Of a DNA stretch of 38,854 nt, positions 9,537 to 18,149 are shown in pieces. Positions within the stretch are counted from its first letter, which is position 1; each line of letters begins with the position of its first letter. Position numbers and translations under genes: made by a program. Source of the DNA: Desulfobulbus sp. Lineage in GTDB: Bacteria; Desulfobacterota; Desulfobulbia; Desulfobulbales; Desulfobulbaceae. The notes under the pieces were generated by a model. The model saw only the letters and a program-made list of their open reading frames with translations. It ran no database searches and was not told the origin of the DNA. Location of the stretch: the NCBI RefSeq assembly GCF_030824455.1, contig NZ_JAVBXR010000058.1:1-38854 (forward strand), written 5' to 3'.

Positions 9537-9632
9537 GGGGCAACCTTTTTCCTCTCGTTATGGGCGCTTGCGGCACAAACAAACCGATGGCCCTGGAAGC
9601 GCTGACGCGCTGTGGCTCTTTATCCGCGCTGG

Positions 9633-9662
9633 TTATGTTCAGTTATGTTCAGCTATGTTTAA
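9633..9662. repeat. Three 10-bp tandem repeats upstream of the chemoreceptor
   Basis: TTATGTTCAG occurs twice in tandem (9633-9642, 9643-9652), followed by a third, diverged copy CTATGTTTAA (9653-9662). The period is close to one helical turn, so a protein could bind the copies on one face. The block lies about 100 bases upstream of the chemoreceptor start. An operator role is inference. Confidence 0.6.
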
Positions 9663-9850
9663 GTATAGGCCGTTCTCTTCTCCCCTGTCCAGTGCGCGCC
9701 GGCAAACAATCCGGCCCCATGACACGAATAGAGAGGTGCGCGGGTTTGAACGAACACGAACGAGCCCCCACGGACTCTCATCACCGCAGGCACCCATCGG
9801 CCCCGCCCAAGCAACACTCACCAACAAAAATGAAGCAAAATGGCAAAAAA

Positions 9851-9893
9851 TGAGACACTGTCAACAAAACCACAACACAGTCTCATTTTTTTT
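9851..9893 (+). terminator. Orphan rho-independent terminator before the kor promoter
   Basis: The arms TGAGACACTGT and ACAGTCTCA pair with a two-base bulge around an A/C-rich loop, followed by eight T (9886-9893) and preceded by six A, so it could work in both directions. No convincing gene lies between it and the chemoreceptor start at 9536. It may end a small RNA or insulate the kor promoter from upstream transcription. The rest of 9537-10068 holds only the repeats, promoter and leader features listed here. Confidence 0.72.
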
Positions 9894-9914
9894 GCAGCAA
9901 GCTCCTGCAAGCGC

Positions 9915-9943
9915 TTGACACATGCATTCTTTTCCAGTTTATT
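9915..9943 (+). promoter_or_regulatory. Predicted sigma-70 promoter of the kor-hdr operon
   Basis: A perfect -35 box TTGACA (9915-9920), a 17-base spacer and a -10-like TTTATT (9938-9943, 4 of 6). Transcription would start near 9950, leaving a leader of about 120 bases. It directly follows the orphan terminator. Confidence 0.5.
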
Positions 9944-9957
9944 TCAAGACTTCGCAG

Positions 9958-9978
9958 AAAGGAGGCAGTGCGGCCTCC
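9958..9978 (+). promoter_or_regulatory. Leader hairpin sequestering a strong Shine-Dalgarno-like sequence
   Basis: AAAGGAGG at 9958-9965 is the best ribosome-site-like sequence of the leader, but no sensible gene starts just after it. GGAGGC (9961-9966) pairs perfectly with GCCTCC (9973-9978) around a six-base loop. It could be a stabilising 5' hairpin or a regulatory element; the function is unknown. Confidence 0.35.
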
Positions 9979-10028
9979 GGCTTTTCCCGTGCGCCGATCC
10001 GTCTCCCCTTCTTCACCGGTCGCGCCGG

Positions 10029-10052
10029 GCAACCTTTACCGCAACCTTTACC
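10029..10052 (+). repeat. Perfect 12-bp tandem duplication just before korD
   Basis: GCAACCTTTACC occurs twice without a gap (10029-10040, 10041-10052), 16 bases before the korD ATG. It changes the spacing of the leader and may affect translation start. Confidence 0.75.
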
Positions 10053-10068
10053 ATCACAGGCAGGCAAC

Positions 10069-10344
10069 ATGGCATTTTGGCGAACACCTCTTGACGCCCA
10101 GGAGATCCAGGTCACCCGGGGCACGGTGTGCATCATCGACGACCGGTGCAAAGGCTGCGGCTACTGCATCGCGTTCTGCCCCAAAGACATCCTCCAGTTT
10201 TCCGACAAGTTCAACCGCAAGGGCTATCACCCGCCGACGGTCACCAAACCCGGCGAGTGCGTCAACTGCCACTACTGCGAGATCATCTGTCCCGAATTTG
10301 CCATCTATTCGGTGGAAACGGACTCTGCGGCGGCCTCCAAATAA
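10069..10344 (+). CDS. korD: 2-oxoacid:ferredoxin oxidoreductase, delta (ferredoxin) subunit
   Basis: Small protein of 91 residues with two [4Fe-4S] ferredoxin motifs: Cys27, 30, 33, 37 (CKGCGYCIAFCP) and Cys64, 67, 70, 74 (CVNCHYCEIICP). Such a subunit carries electrons from the thiamine-diphosphate centre of the oxidoreductase to soluble ferredoxin or to a partner complex. It is the first gene of the kor-hdr operon and is followed after 25 bases by korA. The start at 10069 places MAFW at the usual distance before the first cluster; the ribosome site (AGGCAGG) is weak. Longer in-frame extensions upstream would run through the leader hairpin and the 12-bp duplication and are not credible. Confidence 0.9.
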   Translation: MAFWRTPLDAQEIQVTRGTVCIIDDRCKGCGYCIAFCPKDILQFSDKFNRKGYHPPTVTKPGECVNCHYCEIICPEFAIYSVETDSAAASK

Positions 10345-10369
10345 TCCCTCAACGAACCAAGAGCGTGTT

Positions 10370-11521
10370 ATGAAACCTGCTGTTTTCACCGGCGAACATT
10401 ACATCACCGGCGACGTTGCCTGCGCCGAAGGCGCCATCGCCGCCGGGTGCAAATTCTTTGGCGCCTACCCTATCACCCCGGCCACCGAGATCGCCGAGCA
10501 CATGGCCGAGCGACTGCCCGACGTCGGCGGCACCTTTATCCAGATGGAAGACGAGATCGCGGCCATTGCCTCGATCCTCGGCGCCGCCTGGACCGGGGCC
10601 AAATCCATGACCGCCACCTCCGGCCCGGGCTTCAGCCTGATGATGGAAAACTTAGGTCTGGGCGTCTGCACCGAGACCCCCTGCGTGATCGTCAACGTCC
10701 AGCGCACCGGCCCCTCCACCGGCCTGCCCACCCAGACCGGCCAGGGCGACATGATGCAGGCCCGCTGGGGTTCGCACGGCGATTACGAACTGATTGCCCT
10801 GGCCCCGTCTTCGCCCCAGGACTGTTTTTACCAGACCATTCGCGCCTTTAATCTGAGCGAAAAATACCGGGTGCCGGTTTTGATCATGGCCGACGAGATT
10901 GTCGGTCACATGAGCGAGAAGGTGGTCATTCCCGATGCGTCCAAGATCAAACTGGTCGACCGGCCCAAACCCACCGGCCGCAAGGACCGGTTCAAGCTGT
11001 ACGAACCCGGTCCCAACGGCGTGGCCCCCATGCCTTCCATCGGCGACGGCTACAACATTCACGTCACCGGCCTGACCCACGACGAGCGCGGCTATCCGGC
11101 CATGACCGTCGAGGCCCAGGAAGAGATGATGACCCGGATCAAGGGCAAGATTCAGAACAACCTCGACGACATCATCGAAACCGAGAGCTACCGCATGGAG
11201 GACGCCGACATTGTGATCGTTTCCTATGGCATCTCGGTGCGCACCGGCCTGGCCGCCGTCGATCAGGCGAGAGCCCTGGGCTACAAGGCCGGCCTGCTGC
11301 GACTGGTCACGGTCTGGCCCTTTCCCGAGGCCATGATCCGCGAGATCGCCGGCCGGGTCAAAGGCTTCGTCACCGTGGAGATCAATCTCGGCCAGATCCA
11401 TTACGAGGTCGAACGCTGCGCCGGCGGCAAGGCCAAGGCGTTGCTTGTCGGCAGCGCCGGCGGCAAAATCATCCATCCGGACAAGGTGCTGGAGTGTATA
11501 CAGAAGGAGTTTAGTCTGTAG
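10370..11521 (+). CDS. korA: 2-oxoglutarate (2-oxoacid):ferredoxin oxidoreductase, alpha subunit
   Basis: Protein of 383 residues, the usual size for KorA/VorB. The N-terminal pyrimidine-binding (transketolase-like) domain shows GAYPITPATEIAEHM, MEDEIAAI and the TSGPGFSLM loop; the C-terminal domain II (about 260-375) resembles that of other members. With KorB it binds thiamine diphosphate, decarboxylates a 2-oxoacid and transfers the acyl group to CoA while reducing ferredoxin. The family cannot be split reliably by eye among 2-oxoglutarate, branched-chain and other 2-oxoacids; 2-oxoglutarate is the default. The same reading frame stays open upstream through korD, but the ATG at 10370 gives the family N terminus. 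Confidence 0.92.
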   Translation: MKPAVFTGEHYITGDVACAEGAIAAGCKFFGAYPITPATEIAEHMAERLPDVGGTFIQMEDEIAAIASILGAAWTGAKSMTATSGPGFSLMMENLGLGVCTETPCVIVNVQRTGPSTGLPTQTGQGDMMQARWGSHGDYELIALAPSSPQDCFYQTIRAFNLSEKYRVPVLIMADEIVGHMSEKVVIPDASKIKLVDRPKPTGRKDRFKLYEPGPNGVAPMPSIGDGYNIHVTGLTHDERGYPAMTVEAQEEMMTRIKGKIQNNLDDIIETESYRMEDADIVIVSYGISVRTGLAAVDQARALGYKAGLLRLVTVWPFPEAMIREIAGRVKGFVTVEINLGQIHYEVERCAGGKAKALLVGSAGGKIIHPDKVLECIQKEFSL

Positions 11522-11670
11522 GCGGCTAGCTATTTGGCGATTTAGTTTGTAGCTATTTAGCTTTCGAGCTACGACAAGATATCGAACAGATCCAACAATC
11601 TACAGATTGCAGCAACCTATTCATCTACCGGCTAAACAACCTACAGACTCAACAACCTAAACAACCTACT
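11522..11670 (+). repeat. Low-GC repetitive spacer between korA and korB
   Basis: About 150 bases, clearly richer in A and T than the flanking genes, made of short repeated words (AACAACCTA, CTACAGA, TAGCTATTT). GTTTGTAGCTATTTAGC near the start is an imperfect inverted copy of GCTAAACAACCTACAGAC near 11631-11648. A related word, CTACAGACTCAACAAC (11641-11656), recurs in the spacer at 18150-18283. It may be a degenerate mobile or palindromic repeat unit. No ORF was recognised. Confidence 0.55.
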
Positions 11671-12519
11671 ATGACTTCCAATCCGAAAAAATTAGCCAAG
11701 CAGCCGGAACATCCGCTGGACGACCTGATCCGCACCGAGCGCATCCCCCACATCTGGTGTCCGGGCTGCGGCATCGGCACGGTCTTTTCCTCCTGCCTCA
11801 GCGCCATCAAGGCCACCGAGATTCCCTACAACAAGTTCACCATGGTCTCGGGCATCGGCTGTTCGGCGCGCGGCGCGGGCTACATCAAGCTCGACTCCTT
11901 TCACACCACCCACGGTCGGGCCATCCCCTTTGCCAGCGGCATCAAGATGGCCAACCCGGAGTTGAAGGTGATTGTCTTTTCCGGCGACGGCGACCTGTTT
12001 GCCATTGGCGGCAACCACTTCATCCACGCGGCCCGACGGAACATGGACCTGACCGTGATCTGCGTCAACAACCTCACCTACGGCATGACCGGCGGTCAAT
12101 GCGCGGCCACCACTCCCAACAAGGCCAAGTCGACCACCACGCCGCTCGGCAACCCGGACGCGCCCTTTAATCTGCCGCTGCTGGCCTACGCCGCCGGAGC
12201 CTCGTACGTGGCCCGCTGGACCATCCTCCAAACCCGCGACCTGACCACGGCCATCAACGAGGCCATTGTCCGCAAGGGGTTTTCGTTCATCGAGGTGCTG
12301 TCGCCGTGTCCGATCAACTATGGCCGCCGCAACAAGGAAAAGCCGCTGGACACCCTCAAGCTCTACCAGGACCGGACCATCATTAAAAACGGCGCCAACC
12401 CAGCACTTGCGGACATTGATTTCGACAAAGGCGTGGTCATCGGCAAGTTCATCGACATTGACCGCTCCACCTGCGACGACCGCTACGCCGAACTCCACCG
12501 CCCCTGCAGCGACGACTGA
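11671..12519 (+). CDS. korB: 2-oxoglutarate (2-oxoacid):ferredoxin oxidoreductase, beta subunit
   Basis: Protein of 282 residues carrying the thiamine-diphosphate pyrophosphate site: SGDGD (104-108) followed by the N-N at 133-134 and YGMTGGQ (137-143), the standard GDG...NN pattern. Cys30, Cys33 (WCPGCG) and Cys64 (GIGCS), with a later Cys in LSPCPINYG, are those that hold the [4Fe-4S] cluster next to the cofactor in this family. It pairs with KorA as the catalytic core. The 150-base repetitive spacer before it is unusual inside a kor cluster; the ribosome site is not evident in that spacer, so this start rests on homology to the family N terminus. Confidence 0.93.
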   Translation: MTSNPKKLAKQPEHPLDDLIRTERIPHIWCPGCGIGTVFSSCLSAIKATEIPYNKFTMVSGIGCSARGAGYIKLDSFHTTHGRAIPFASGIKMANPELKVIVFSGDGDLFAIGGNHFIHAARRNMDLTVICVNNLTYGMTGGQCAATTPNKAKSTTTPLGNPDAPFNLPLLAYAAGASYVARWTILQTRDLTTAINEAIVRKGFSFIEVLSPCPINYGRRNKEKPLDTLKLYQDRTIIKNGANPALADIDFDKGVVIGKFIDIDRSTCDDRYAELHRPCSDD

Positions 12520-12557
12520 TTTTCCCCATCCCTCACGCTTTGGTAACGACCACGACC

Positions 12558-13160
12558 ATGAGTACACAAACAACAATCAACCGGACCGAGATCATCGTTA
12601 CCGGCTTCGGCGGCCAGGGCATCATCCTTGCCGGCCGCATCCTCGGCATGTCGGCCTCGCTCGGCGACAAGAAGGAAAGCACCCTGGTGCAGGCCTACGG
12701 CCCGGAGTCGCGCGGCGGCGCCTGCAACGCCCAGGTGATTATTTCCGACGTGCCGATCCACTACCCCTACGTCAACACCCCCAAGATCCTGGTGGCCATG
12801 TCCCAGGCCGGGTACGACAAATTCGCTCCGGCCCTGCTGCCCGAGTCGGTGCTGCTGGTTGACCAAGATCTGGTGCATCCGGAAAACGTGCCCTGCGACC
12901 ACTTTGCCATCCCCGCCACCCGTATGGCCGAGAACCTGGGCAACAAGATGATGGCCAACATCATCATGCTGGGTTTCTGCACCGCCATCACCGAGGCGGT
13001 GTCGAGCAAGGCTGCCCAGGCGACCATTGCCAAGTCTGTGCCCAAGGGCACCGAGGAGCGCAACATCGAGGCCTTTACCAAGGGATTTGATTACGGCCTC
13101 TCCACCCTCAAGGGCCGGGAAAAACGGGCCGCCGGCCAGACAGGAGCCTTGGCGCAATGA
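12558..13160 (+). CDS. korC: 2-oxoglutarate (2-oxoacid):ferredoxin oxidoreductase, gamma subunit
   Basis: Protein of 200 residues with the gamma-subunit signature TGFGGQGIILAGRILG at the N terminus and the YGPESRGG and CNAQVIIS segments that follow in KorC/PorC. The gamma subunit completes the CoA-binding side of the enzyme. The ATG at 12558 is preferred over a TTG at 12540; neither has a strong ribosome site. Its stop overlaps the start of the next gene by four bases (ATGA), coupling Kor synthesis to that of the HdrL-like flavoprotein. This overlap is direct evidence that Kor and the Hdr-type proteins belong to one unit. Confidence 0.92.
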   Translation: MSTQTTINRTEIIVTGFGGQGIILAGRILGMSASLGDKKESTLVQAYGPESRGGACNAQVIISDVPIHYPYVNTPKILVAMSQAGYDKFAPALLPESVLLVDQDLVHPENVPCDHFAIPATRMAENLGNKMMANIIMLGFCTAITEAVSSKAAQATIAKSVPKGTEERNIEAFTKGFDYGLSTLKGREKRAAGQTGALAQ

Positions 13161-16100
13161 AACGACAGAAAGAACGCCTCTACCGGGTGATCGTCGCCGG
13201 CGCCACGCCGGAAGGGATCGCCGCCACCTGCAAGCTGGGCGAACTGGGCATCCCGGTCACCCTGATTGATTCCGACCCCGACCTGGACCGCAAGCTGGCC
13301 AGCGACGAGTACCGGTTGGCCTCGGGCCTGAGCTTCAACTCCGCCCACCGGCCCGGCCTGATCCGGATCATGCGCAACAGCTCGATTCGCACCCTGTTGC
13401 CGGCGCGGATCACCGCCATCAAGCACACCCCCCAGGGATTTAGCGTCCGCATCGATCAGGAGCAGACCTTCATCGACGCCGACCGCTGCGCCCTTTGCGG
13501 CAAATGCGTGGCCGTCTGTCCGGTGGAGCATCCGGAAAACGGCAAGGCGCTGCGCTACTATGCCCGCACCAGTCTGCCCGGCCGGCCCTACATCGACAAA
13601 CGCAAACAGCCGCTCTGTCAGGAAAGCTGCCCGCTGGGGGTCAACGCCCAGGGCTACATCGCCCTGGCGGCGCAGGGCAAGTACGACGAAGCCCTGGCCC
13701 TGATCCGCAAGGACAACGTGCTGCCCGGCATCTGCGGCCGGGTCTGCACCCACCCGTGCGAAGAAGCCTGTCGGCGGGGCGGGGTCGACGATCCGGTGGC
13801 GATTCGCTCCATCAAACGGTTCCTGGCCGACTTTGAAGGCGCCGACGCAGCCCGCCAGGCAGCGGCCCACACCGCGTTGGCTCAAGCTGAACCGACCCGG
13901 TCTGAAAAAATCGCAATCATCGGCTCCGGTCCGTCCGGCATAGCCGCAGCCGCCGATCTGGCGCGCAAGGGCTACGGGGTCACGGTGTTTGAGCAACACG
14001 CCGAGATCGGCGGGCTGCTGCGCTACGGCATCGGCGCCCACCGTTTGCCGGCGGACATTCTCGATCGGGAGATCAAACTGATCGAACAGATGGGCGTTGC
14101 CTTTGCCCCGAACACGCCGATTGATCTGGCCGGCGACCTTGACCGGTTGACCGGCGAATACAACGCCCTGGTGCTCTCCACCGGCGCCTGGCACGACCGC
14201 AAGATGGGCGTGTCCGGCGAAGACCTGAACGGCGTTGAGGGTTGTCTCTCTTTCCTGGCCCGTCGGCAATGGGAAAACCTGACCAGCCTGCCCGGACGGG
14301 CGGCGGTGGTCGGCGACGGCAACTCGGCCTTTGATCTGGCCCGCACCCTGGCCCGCATGGGGGCGCAGGTGAGCATTGTTTCCTGGTTCGGAGCCGAGCA
14401 CATCCCGGCCGATCCAGACGAGGTGCGCGAAGCCCTTGAAGAGGGCGTCACGATCATCGACGCCAGCCAGGTGGTCGCCTTCCGGGGCGAAAACGGCAGG
14501 TTCAGTCACGTTGAGTGCATGCGCACCGTGCCCGGCAAACCGGACGCGCGCGGCGTGGCCTGGCCGGTGGTGGCTGAAGGCGAGCAGCCCTTTGCCCTGG
14601 CCTTTGACCGCGCCTTTGTCGCCATTGGCCAGGTCGGCGGTTTCACCCAGGAGAGCTTCGGCGGCCGGATTGCGGTCAGCGAGCGCGGCTTCATTGAAAC
14701 CGACGACGATCTGCACGCCTCGGCGGCCAAGGTCTACGCCGCCGGCGACACCGTCTCCGGGCCCTCCTCGGTGGTCAAGGCCATGGCTTCGGGCCGCAAG
14801 GTCGCCCGCACCATCCACTTTGACCTCAGCGGGATCAAGGAAGAACAGCCGGTTTCCCGGCCGGAGGCCAAGGATTTCCGTTGCATCCCGGACGACCTGC
14901 CCAAGGCGCCGCGCACCGCCGTGCCCGAGCGGCAGGCGGCCGAACGGGCCAGTAATTTTCACGAGGTTTCCCTGGGCTTCAACAGCCTGCAGGTGGCCGC
15001 CGAAGCCAGCCGCTGCCTGCAGTGCGGGGTCTGCTCCGAGTGTCTGCAGTGCGTCGCGGCCTGCGGCGCGCTCAAGGCCATCGACCATTTCCAGGAAAAA
15101 GAAGAGATCGTCGAGCAATGCGGGGCGGTGATTGTCGCCGACCCCAACATGGCCCCAAACATCAAGGGCGACGACATCATCCGCGCCTACGGTCCCAAGG
15201 CGGCACGGCCCGACGTCAACGACATGATCGTGCGCGGTTTTGACGCCGCCGCCCGCACCATGCTGCTGCTCGGCGGCGCCTCGCGAAAGACCAAGGGCCA
15301 CGGCCTGTCGCTCTCCATCCCGGACGCCGGCCTGTCGCCGGAAATTCGCATCGGCGTTTTTGTCTGTCGCTGCAACGATTCGCTCGGCTGGCTGGACGGC
15401 ATGAGCGCTCATCTCGAGCAACTGAGCAGCGCCAACCCGGCCATTGTCCACACCGAAATGCTGACTTCGGCCTGCGTCCAGGAAGGCTCTTCCGCCATCA
15501 TCCGGGCGGTGCGGGAAAAAGGCATCACCCGGCTGGTGCTGGCCTCCTGCGTCTGTTGCCCGCTGAACTTTGTCTGTAGTTCCTGCACCGACCAGCGCAG
15601 CCGACTGAAAAACAATCTCTTCCACGGCACCGGCATCAGCCGCTCCATGGTCGAGACCTGCAACCTGCGCGGCGAGATCCTCCGCCTGGTGGAGGCCAAC
15701 CCGACGCTTGCCCTGGAGCGGTTCAAAGGTCTGCTGCAACGTTCCATCAAGCGAACCCTGACCCTCAAGCCGCTGCTGGCGGTGGACCGCAACTACAACT
15801 TTGCCGCCGCCGTGATCGGCAATTCCCTGGCCACCACCACCAGCGCCCTGACCCTGGCCGACACCGACCATGAGGTGTTCCGCTTCGGCACCGTCGAGCA
15901 GCCGCTCAAGGATCTGGTCGAGCATCCCAACATCCACAATTTCCCGGACTGGAACGTCAAAGGCATCCGCGGCACCATCGGCGACTTTCAGATCCTGATC
16001 GAATCCGAGGATCACAGCCAGATCCTGCGGGCCGGCACCGTCATCCTGGGCGAGAAGGCCCGACGGCGGATCGCCTACACTCATCAGGAAGGGCTGCCGA

Positions 16101-16549
16101 GCTACACGGTTGAACCGCAGATCCAGGAGCGCGGGGTCAACGGCATTCCCTTTGCCTACCCCTGCACCACCTCGGTGCCCGGCCTGTATCTGGCCGAACC
16201 GCAGGACATCAACGTCTCCAAGCTGAAAAAAGGCACGGCGGCGGCGGTGATGGTGGCGGCGGCCATGCCGCGCGGCCCGCGACAATCCAAGGGCTTCACC
16301 GCAGCCATTGATCAGAAACTGTGCCGGGGCTGCGGCCGGTGCGCCAACGTCTGCCTCTACCATGCGGTGACCCTGCAGCCCAATGCAATCCAAGGCTGGC
16401 ACGCCCACATCGACGAGGCCCTGTGCAAGGGATGCGGCAACTGTTTGTCGGTCTGCCCCACCGGCGCCGCCGACAGCCCCTACCGCAACCGGGCCTATCT
16501 TGAACAGGCTCTCGAGGAATTGCTCGCCAAGGACAGCGCCCATGAATAA
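13157..16549 (+). CDS. HdrL-like giant flavoprotein: GltD/NfnB-type NAD(P)H domain fused to HdrA-like and ferredoxin modules
   Basis: Soluble protein of 1130 residues. In order: a degenerate Rossmann segment (10-100); a ferredoxin motif at Cys111, 114, 117, 121; a GltD/NfnB-type module (150-560) with its own cysteines (Cys154, 158, 193, 197, 201, 205), the FAD motif IGSGPSG (255-261), the NAD(P)-binding VGDGNS (385-390) and the AAGDTVSGPSSVVKA motif (528-542); a Cys-rich cluster site (Cys620, 623, 626, 629, 632, 636); an HdrA-like N-terminal module (730-870, FVCRCN and LASCVCCP); a second degenerate flavin-fold segment (880-1035, IGNSLA instead of GxGxxG); and two C-terminal [4Fe-4S] motifs (Cys1056-1066, Cys1090-1100). 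It probably exchanges electrons between NAD(P)H and the cluster chains of its partners. HdrL proteins of sulfate reducers are the nearest known type. It overlaps both neighbours. Confidence 0.85.
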   Translation: MKRQKERLYRVIVAGATPEGIAATCKLGELGIPVTLIDSDPDLDRKLASDEYRLASGLSFNSAHRPGLIRIMRNSSIRTLLPARITAIKHTPQGFSVRIDQEQTFIDADRCALCGKCVAVCPVEHPENGKALRYYARTSLPGRPYIDKRKQPLCQESCPLGVNAQGYIALAAQGKYDEALALIRKDNVLPGICGRVCTHPCEEACRRGGVDDPVAIRSIKRFLADFEGADAARQAAAHTALAQAEPTRSEKIAIIGSGPSGIAAAADLARKGYGVTVFEQHAEIGGLLRYGIGAHRLPADILDREIKLIEQMGVAFAPNTPIDLAGDLDRLTGEYNALVLSTGAWHDRKMGVSGEDLNGVEGCLSFLARRQWENLTSLPGRAAVVGDGNSAFDLARTLARMGAQVSIVSWFGAEHIPADPDEVREALEEGVTIIDASQVVAFRGENGRFSHVECMRTVPGKPDARGVAWPVVAEGEQPFALAFDRAFVAIGQVGGFTQESFGGRIAVSERGFIETDDDLHASAAKVYAAGDTVSGPSSVVKAMASGRKVARTIHFDLSGIKEEQPVSRPEAKDFRCIPDDLPKAPRTAVPERQAAERASNFHEVSLGFNSLQVAAEASRCLQCGVCSECLQCVAACGALKAIDHFQEKEEIVEQCGAVIVADPNMAPNIKGDDIIRAYGPKAARPDVNDMIVRGFDAAARTMLLLGGASRKTKGHGLSLSIPDAGLSPEIRIGVFVCRCNDSLGWLDGMSAHLEQLSSANPAIVHTEMLTSACVQEGSSAIIRAVREKGITRLVLASCVCCPLNFVCSSCTDQRSRLKNNLFHGTGISRSMVETCNLRGEILRLVEANPTLALERFKGLLQRSIKRTLTLKPLLAVDRNYNFAAAVIGNSLATTTSALTLADTDHEVFRFGTVEQPLKDLVEHPNIHNFPDWNVKGIRGTIGDFQILIESEDHSQILRAGTVILGEKARRRIAYTHQEGLPSYTVEPQIQERGVNGIPFAYPCTTSVPGLYLAEPQDINVSKLKKGTAAAVMVAAAMPRGPRQSKGFTAAIDQKLCRGCGRCANVCLYHAVTLQPNAIQGWHAHIDEALCKGCGNCLSVCPTGAADSPYRNRAYLEQALEELLAKDSAHE

Positions 16550-18149
16550 TCCAACCAACGACAATCCATTGAATATTCTTCTCTTTCTCTGCAACTGGGG
16601 GGCGCATGCCGCCTTCCTCACCCTGCAGGACCAGCGGCGTCCGATCCCCAATGAGATCCGGATGGTGCGCACCCCCTGCACCGGCCGCATCGACCGGGCA
16701 ATGATGCTCAAGGCCTTTGCCAAGGGGGCCGACGGCGTCGCCCTGGTTGGCTGCGAGCCGGGAACCTGCCGCTACGGCAGCGGCACCGCCACCTCGCAGC
16801 GCAACACCCAGGACGTGCAGGAGATCCTCGACATCATGGGTCTGGGCGGCGAGCGGATGCGCTTTGCCGCCTTTCTCCCGGAACAATCCGAGGAGCTGCT
16901 CGCCTTCCTTGAGGATTTCAGCGCCAACGTCCGCAAACTCGGCCCGGCCGGCATCGCCGCCGCGCCGGTGGTTCCGGTTCCGGATCTGGCGGCGCGCAAG
17001 CAGGAACTGCAGCAGTTGGTCGAGACCTACGACATCCACGCCTGTCAGGACTGCGGCAAGTGCTCCTCGGCCTGCCCCCTGGCCCTGATCGGCAAGCCCT
17101 TCTCGCCGCGCGCCATTGCCTCGGCGGTGATCACCGGCGGCATCCACGCCCCCGGCGTCCAGGAAAACGCCTGGTCCTGCCTGACCTGCGGGCTCTGCTA
17201 CGACCGCTGCCCCTCGGCGGTCAATTTCCCAGCCTTTATCAAGGATCTGCGCCACCTCTACCGCCAGACCGCACTGCCCGGCCATGAGGTGCACGGCGGC
17301 TTTTTCCATTCGCTGATGCGCTCGATGACCTCAACCGCCATCACCCCCAAACGGTGGACCAGCCTGCCCGAGGAGATCCGCATCGATCCGGAGAGCACCA
17401 CCCTGTTCTTTGGCGGCTGCGCCCCCTACTACGACATCTTCTTTGGCAAGCGCATGGAAGTGGAGACCAACCGCATTCTCCTCGACAGCCTGCGACTGCT
17501 CAACTTCTTCGACGTCGCCCCCCGACTGCTGGCCGACGAGCGCTGTTGCGGCCACGACCTGCTGTGGTCCGGCGACAAGGACAACTTCATGCGGCTAGCC
17601 CGGCTCAACGTCGACAAGCTTAACCAACTCGGCATTGAAACCGTGATCACCACCTGCCCGGAATGCTACATGACCCTGCACGCCACCTATGCCGAGCAGG
17701 GGTTGAAGCCCAACTTCAAGGTGGTGCATCTCTACGATTTTCTGGAGGAACAGATCGACAAGGGCGCAGTCGGCTTCAAACCGCTGGATCGTTCGATCAC
17801 CTTTCAGGATTCCTGCCGGCTGGGCCGTCTGTGCGACCGGACCGATCTGCCGCGCAAACTGCTCAAACGGCTCAAACCGGTACAGTACACCGAGATGAAG
17901 GAATCCGGCGGGGCCGCGATCTGCTGCGGCAACAGCGCCTGGACCGGTTGCGATTCCTACAGCAAGGCCCTGCAGGTCAAGCGCCTGGAACAGGCGCACG
18001 CCACCGGCAGCGACCTGATGGTCACCGCCTGCCCCAAATGCCAGATTCACCTCAAATGCGCCATGGAAGACCCCTTCCGCCGCGAACAACTCAGCATTGA
18101 ACTGATGGATCTGACCAGCGTCATCGCCCAGACCATCCGCTGGGAATGA
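16542..18149 (+). CDS. MvhD-HdrC-HdrB fusion, CCG-domain heterodisulfide reductase-like subunit
   Basis: Protein of 535 residues. The N-terminal 130 residues are an MvhD/FlpD-type [2Fe-2S] adaptor domain (Cys17, Cys46, Cys71, Cys76; CEPGTCRYGSG). An HdrC-like part carries two [4Fe-4S] motifs (Cys168, 171, 174, 178 and Cys213, 216, 219, 223). The HdrB-like part has two complete CCG motifs (Cys293, 335-336, 372, 375 and Cys425, 461-462, 497, 500), the pattern that in methanogen HdrB holds the non-cubane clusters that reduce a disulfide. So this chain could take electrons from a partner, pass them along the clusters and reduce a disulfide or similar acceptor. The start overlaps the previous stop by 8 bases, with AAGGA upstream. 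The fusion order is seen; the acceptor is unknown. Confidence 0.88.
   Translation: MNNPTNDNPLNILLFLCNWGAHAAFLTLQDQRRPIPNEIRMVRTPCTGRIDRAMMLKAFAKGADGVALVGCEPGTCRYGSGTATSQRNTQDVQEILDIMGLGGERMRFAAFLPEQSEELLAFLEDFSANVRKLGPAGIAAAPVVPVPDLAARKQELQQLVETYDIHACQDCGKCSSACPLALIGKPFSPRAIASAVITGGIHAPGVQENAWSCLTCGLCYDRCPSAVNFPAFIKDLRHLYRQTALPGHEVHGGFFHSLMRSMTSTAITPKRWTSLPEEIRIDPESTTLFFGGCAPYYDIFFGKRMEVETNRILLDSLRLLNFFDVAPRLLADERCCGHDLLWSGDKDNFMRLARLNVDKLNQLGIETVITTCPECYMTLHATYAEQGLKPNFKVVHLYDFLEEQIDKGAVGFKPLDRSITFQDSCRLGRLCDRTDLPRKLLKRLKPVQYTEMKESGGAAICCGNSAWTGCDSYSKALQVKRLEQAHATGSDLMVTACPKCQIHLKCAMEDPFRREQLSIELMDLTSVIAQTIRWE

Noticed and set aside
9560..9853. A 97-codon plus-strand ORF between the chemoreceptor and the orphan terminator
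   Set aside because: It has no ribosome site, overlaps the 10-bp repeats and gives no recognisable protein; a noncoding role is more likely.
9968..10369. Upstream extension of korA running through korD in another frame, starting with GTG after AAAGGAGG
   Set aside because: Spacing from the ribosome-like site to GTG is only two bases, the extension overlaps korD out of frame and looks like shadow sequence; korA begins with the family N terminus at 10370.
13091..16723. A 1210-codon open frame on the minus strand opposite the HdrL-like gene
   Set aside because: It is the antisense shadow of a GC-rich gene whose plus-strand product has many recognised motifs; the minus translation is a low-complexity Gly/Ala/Asp/Val mixture with no domain.
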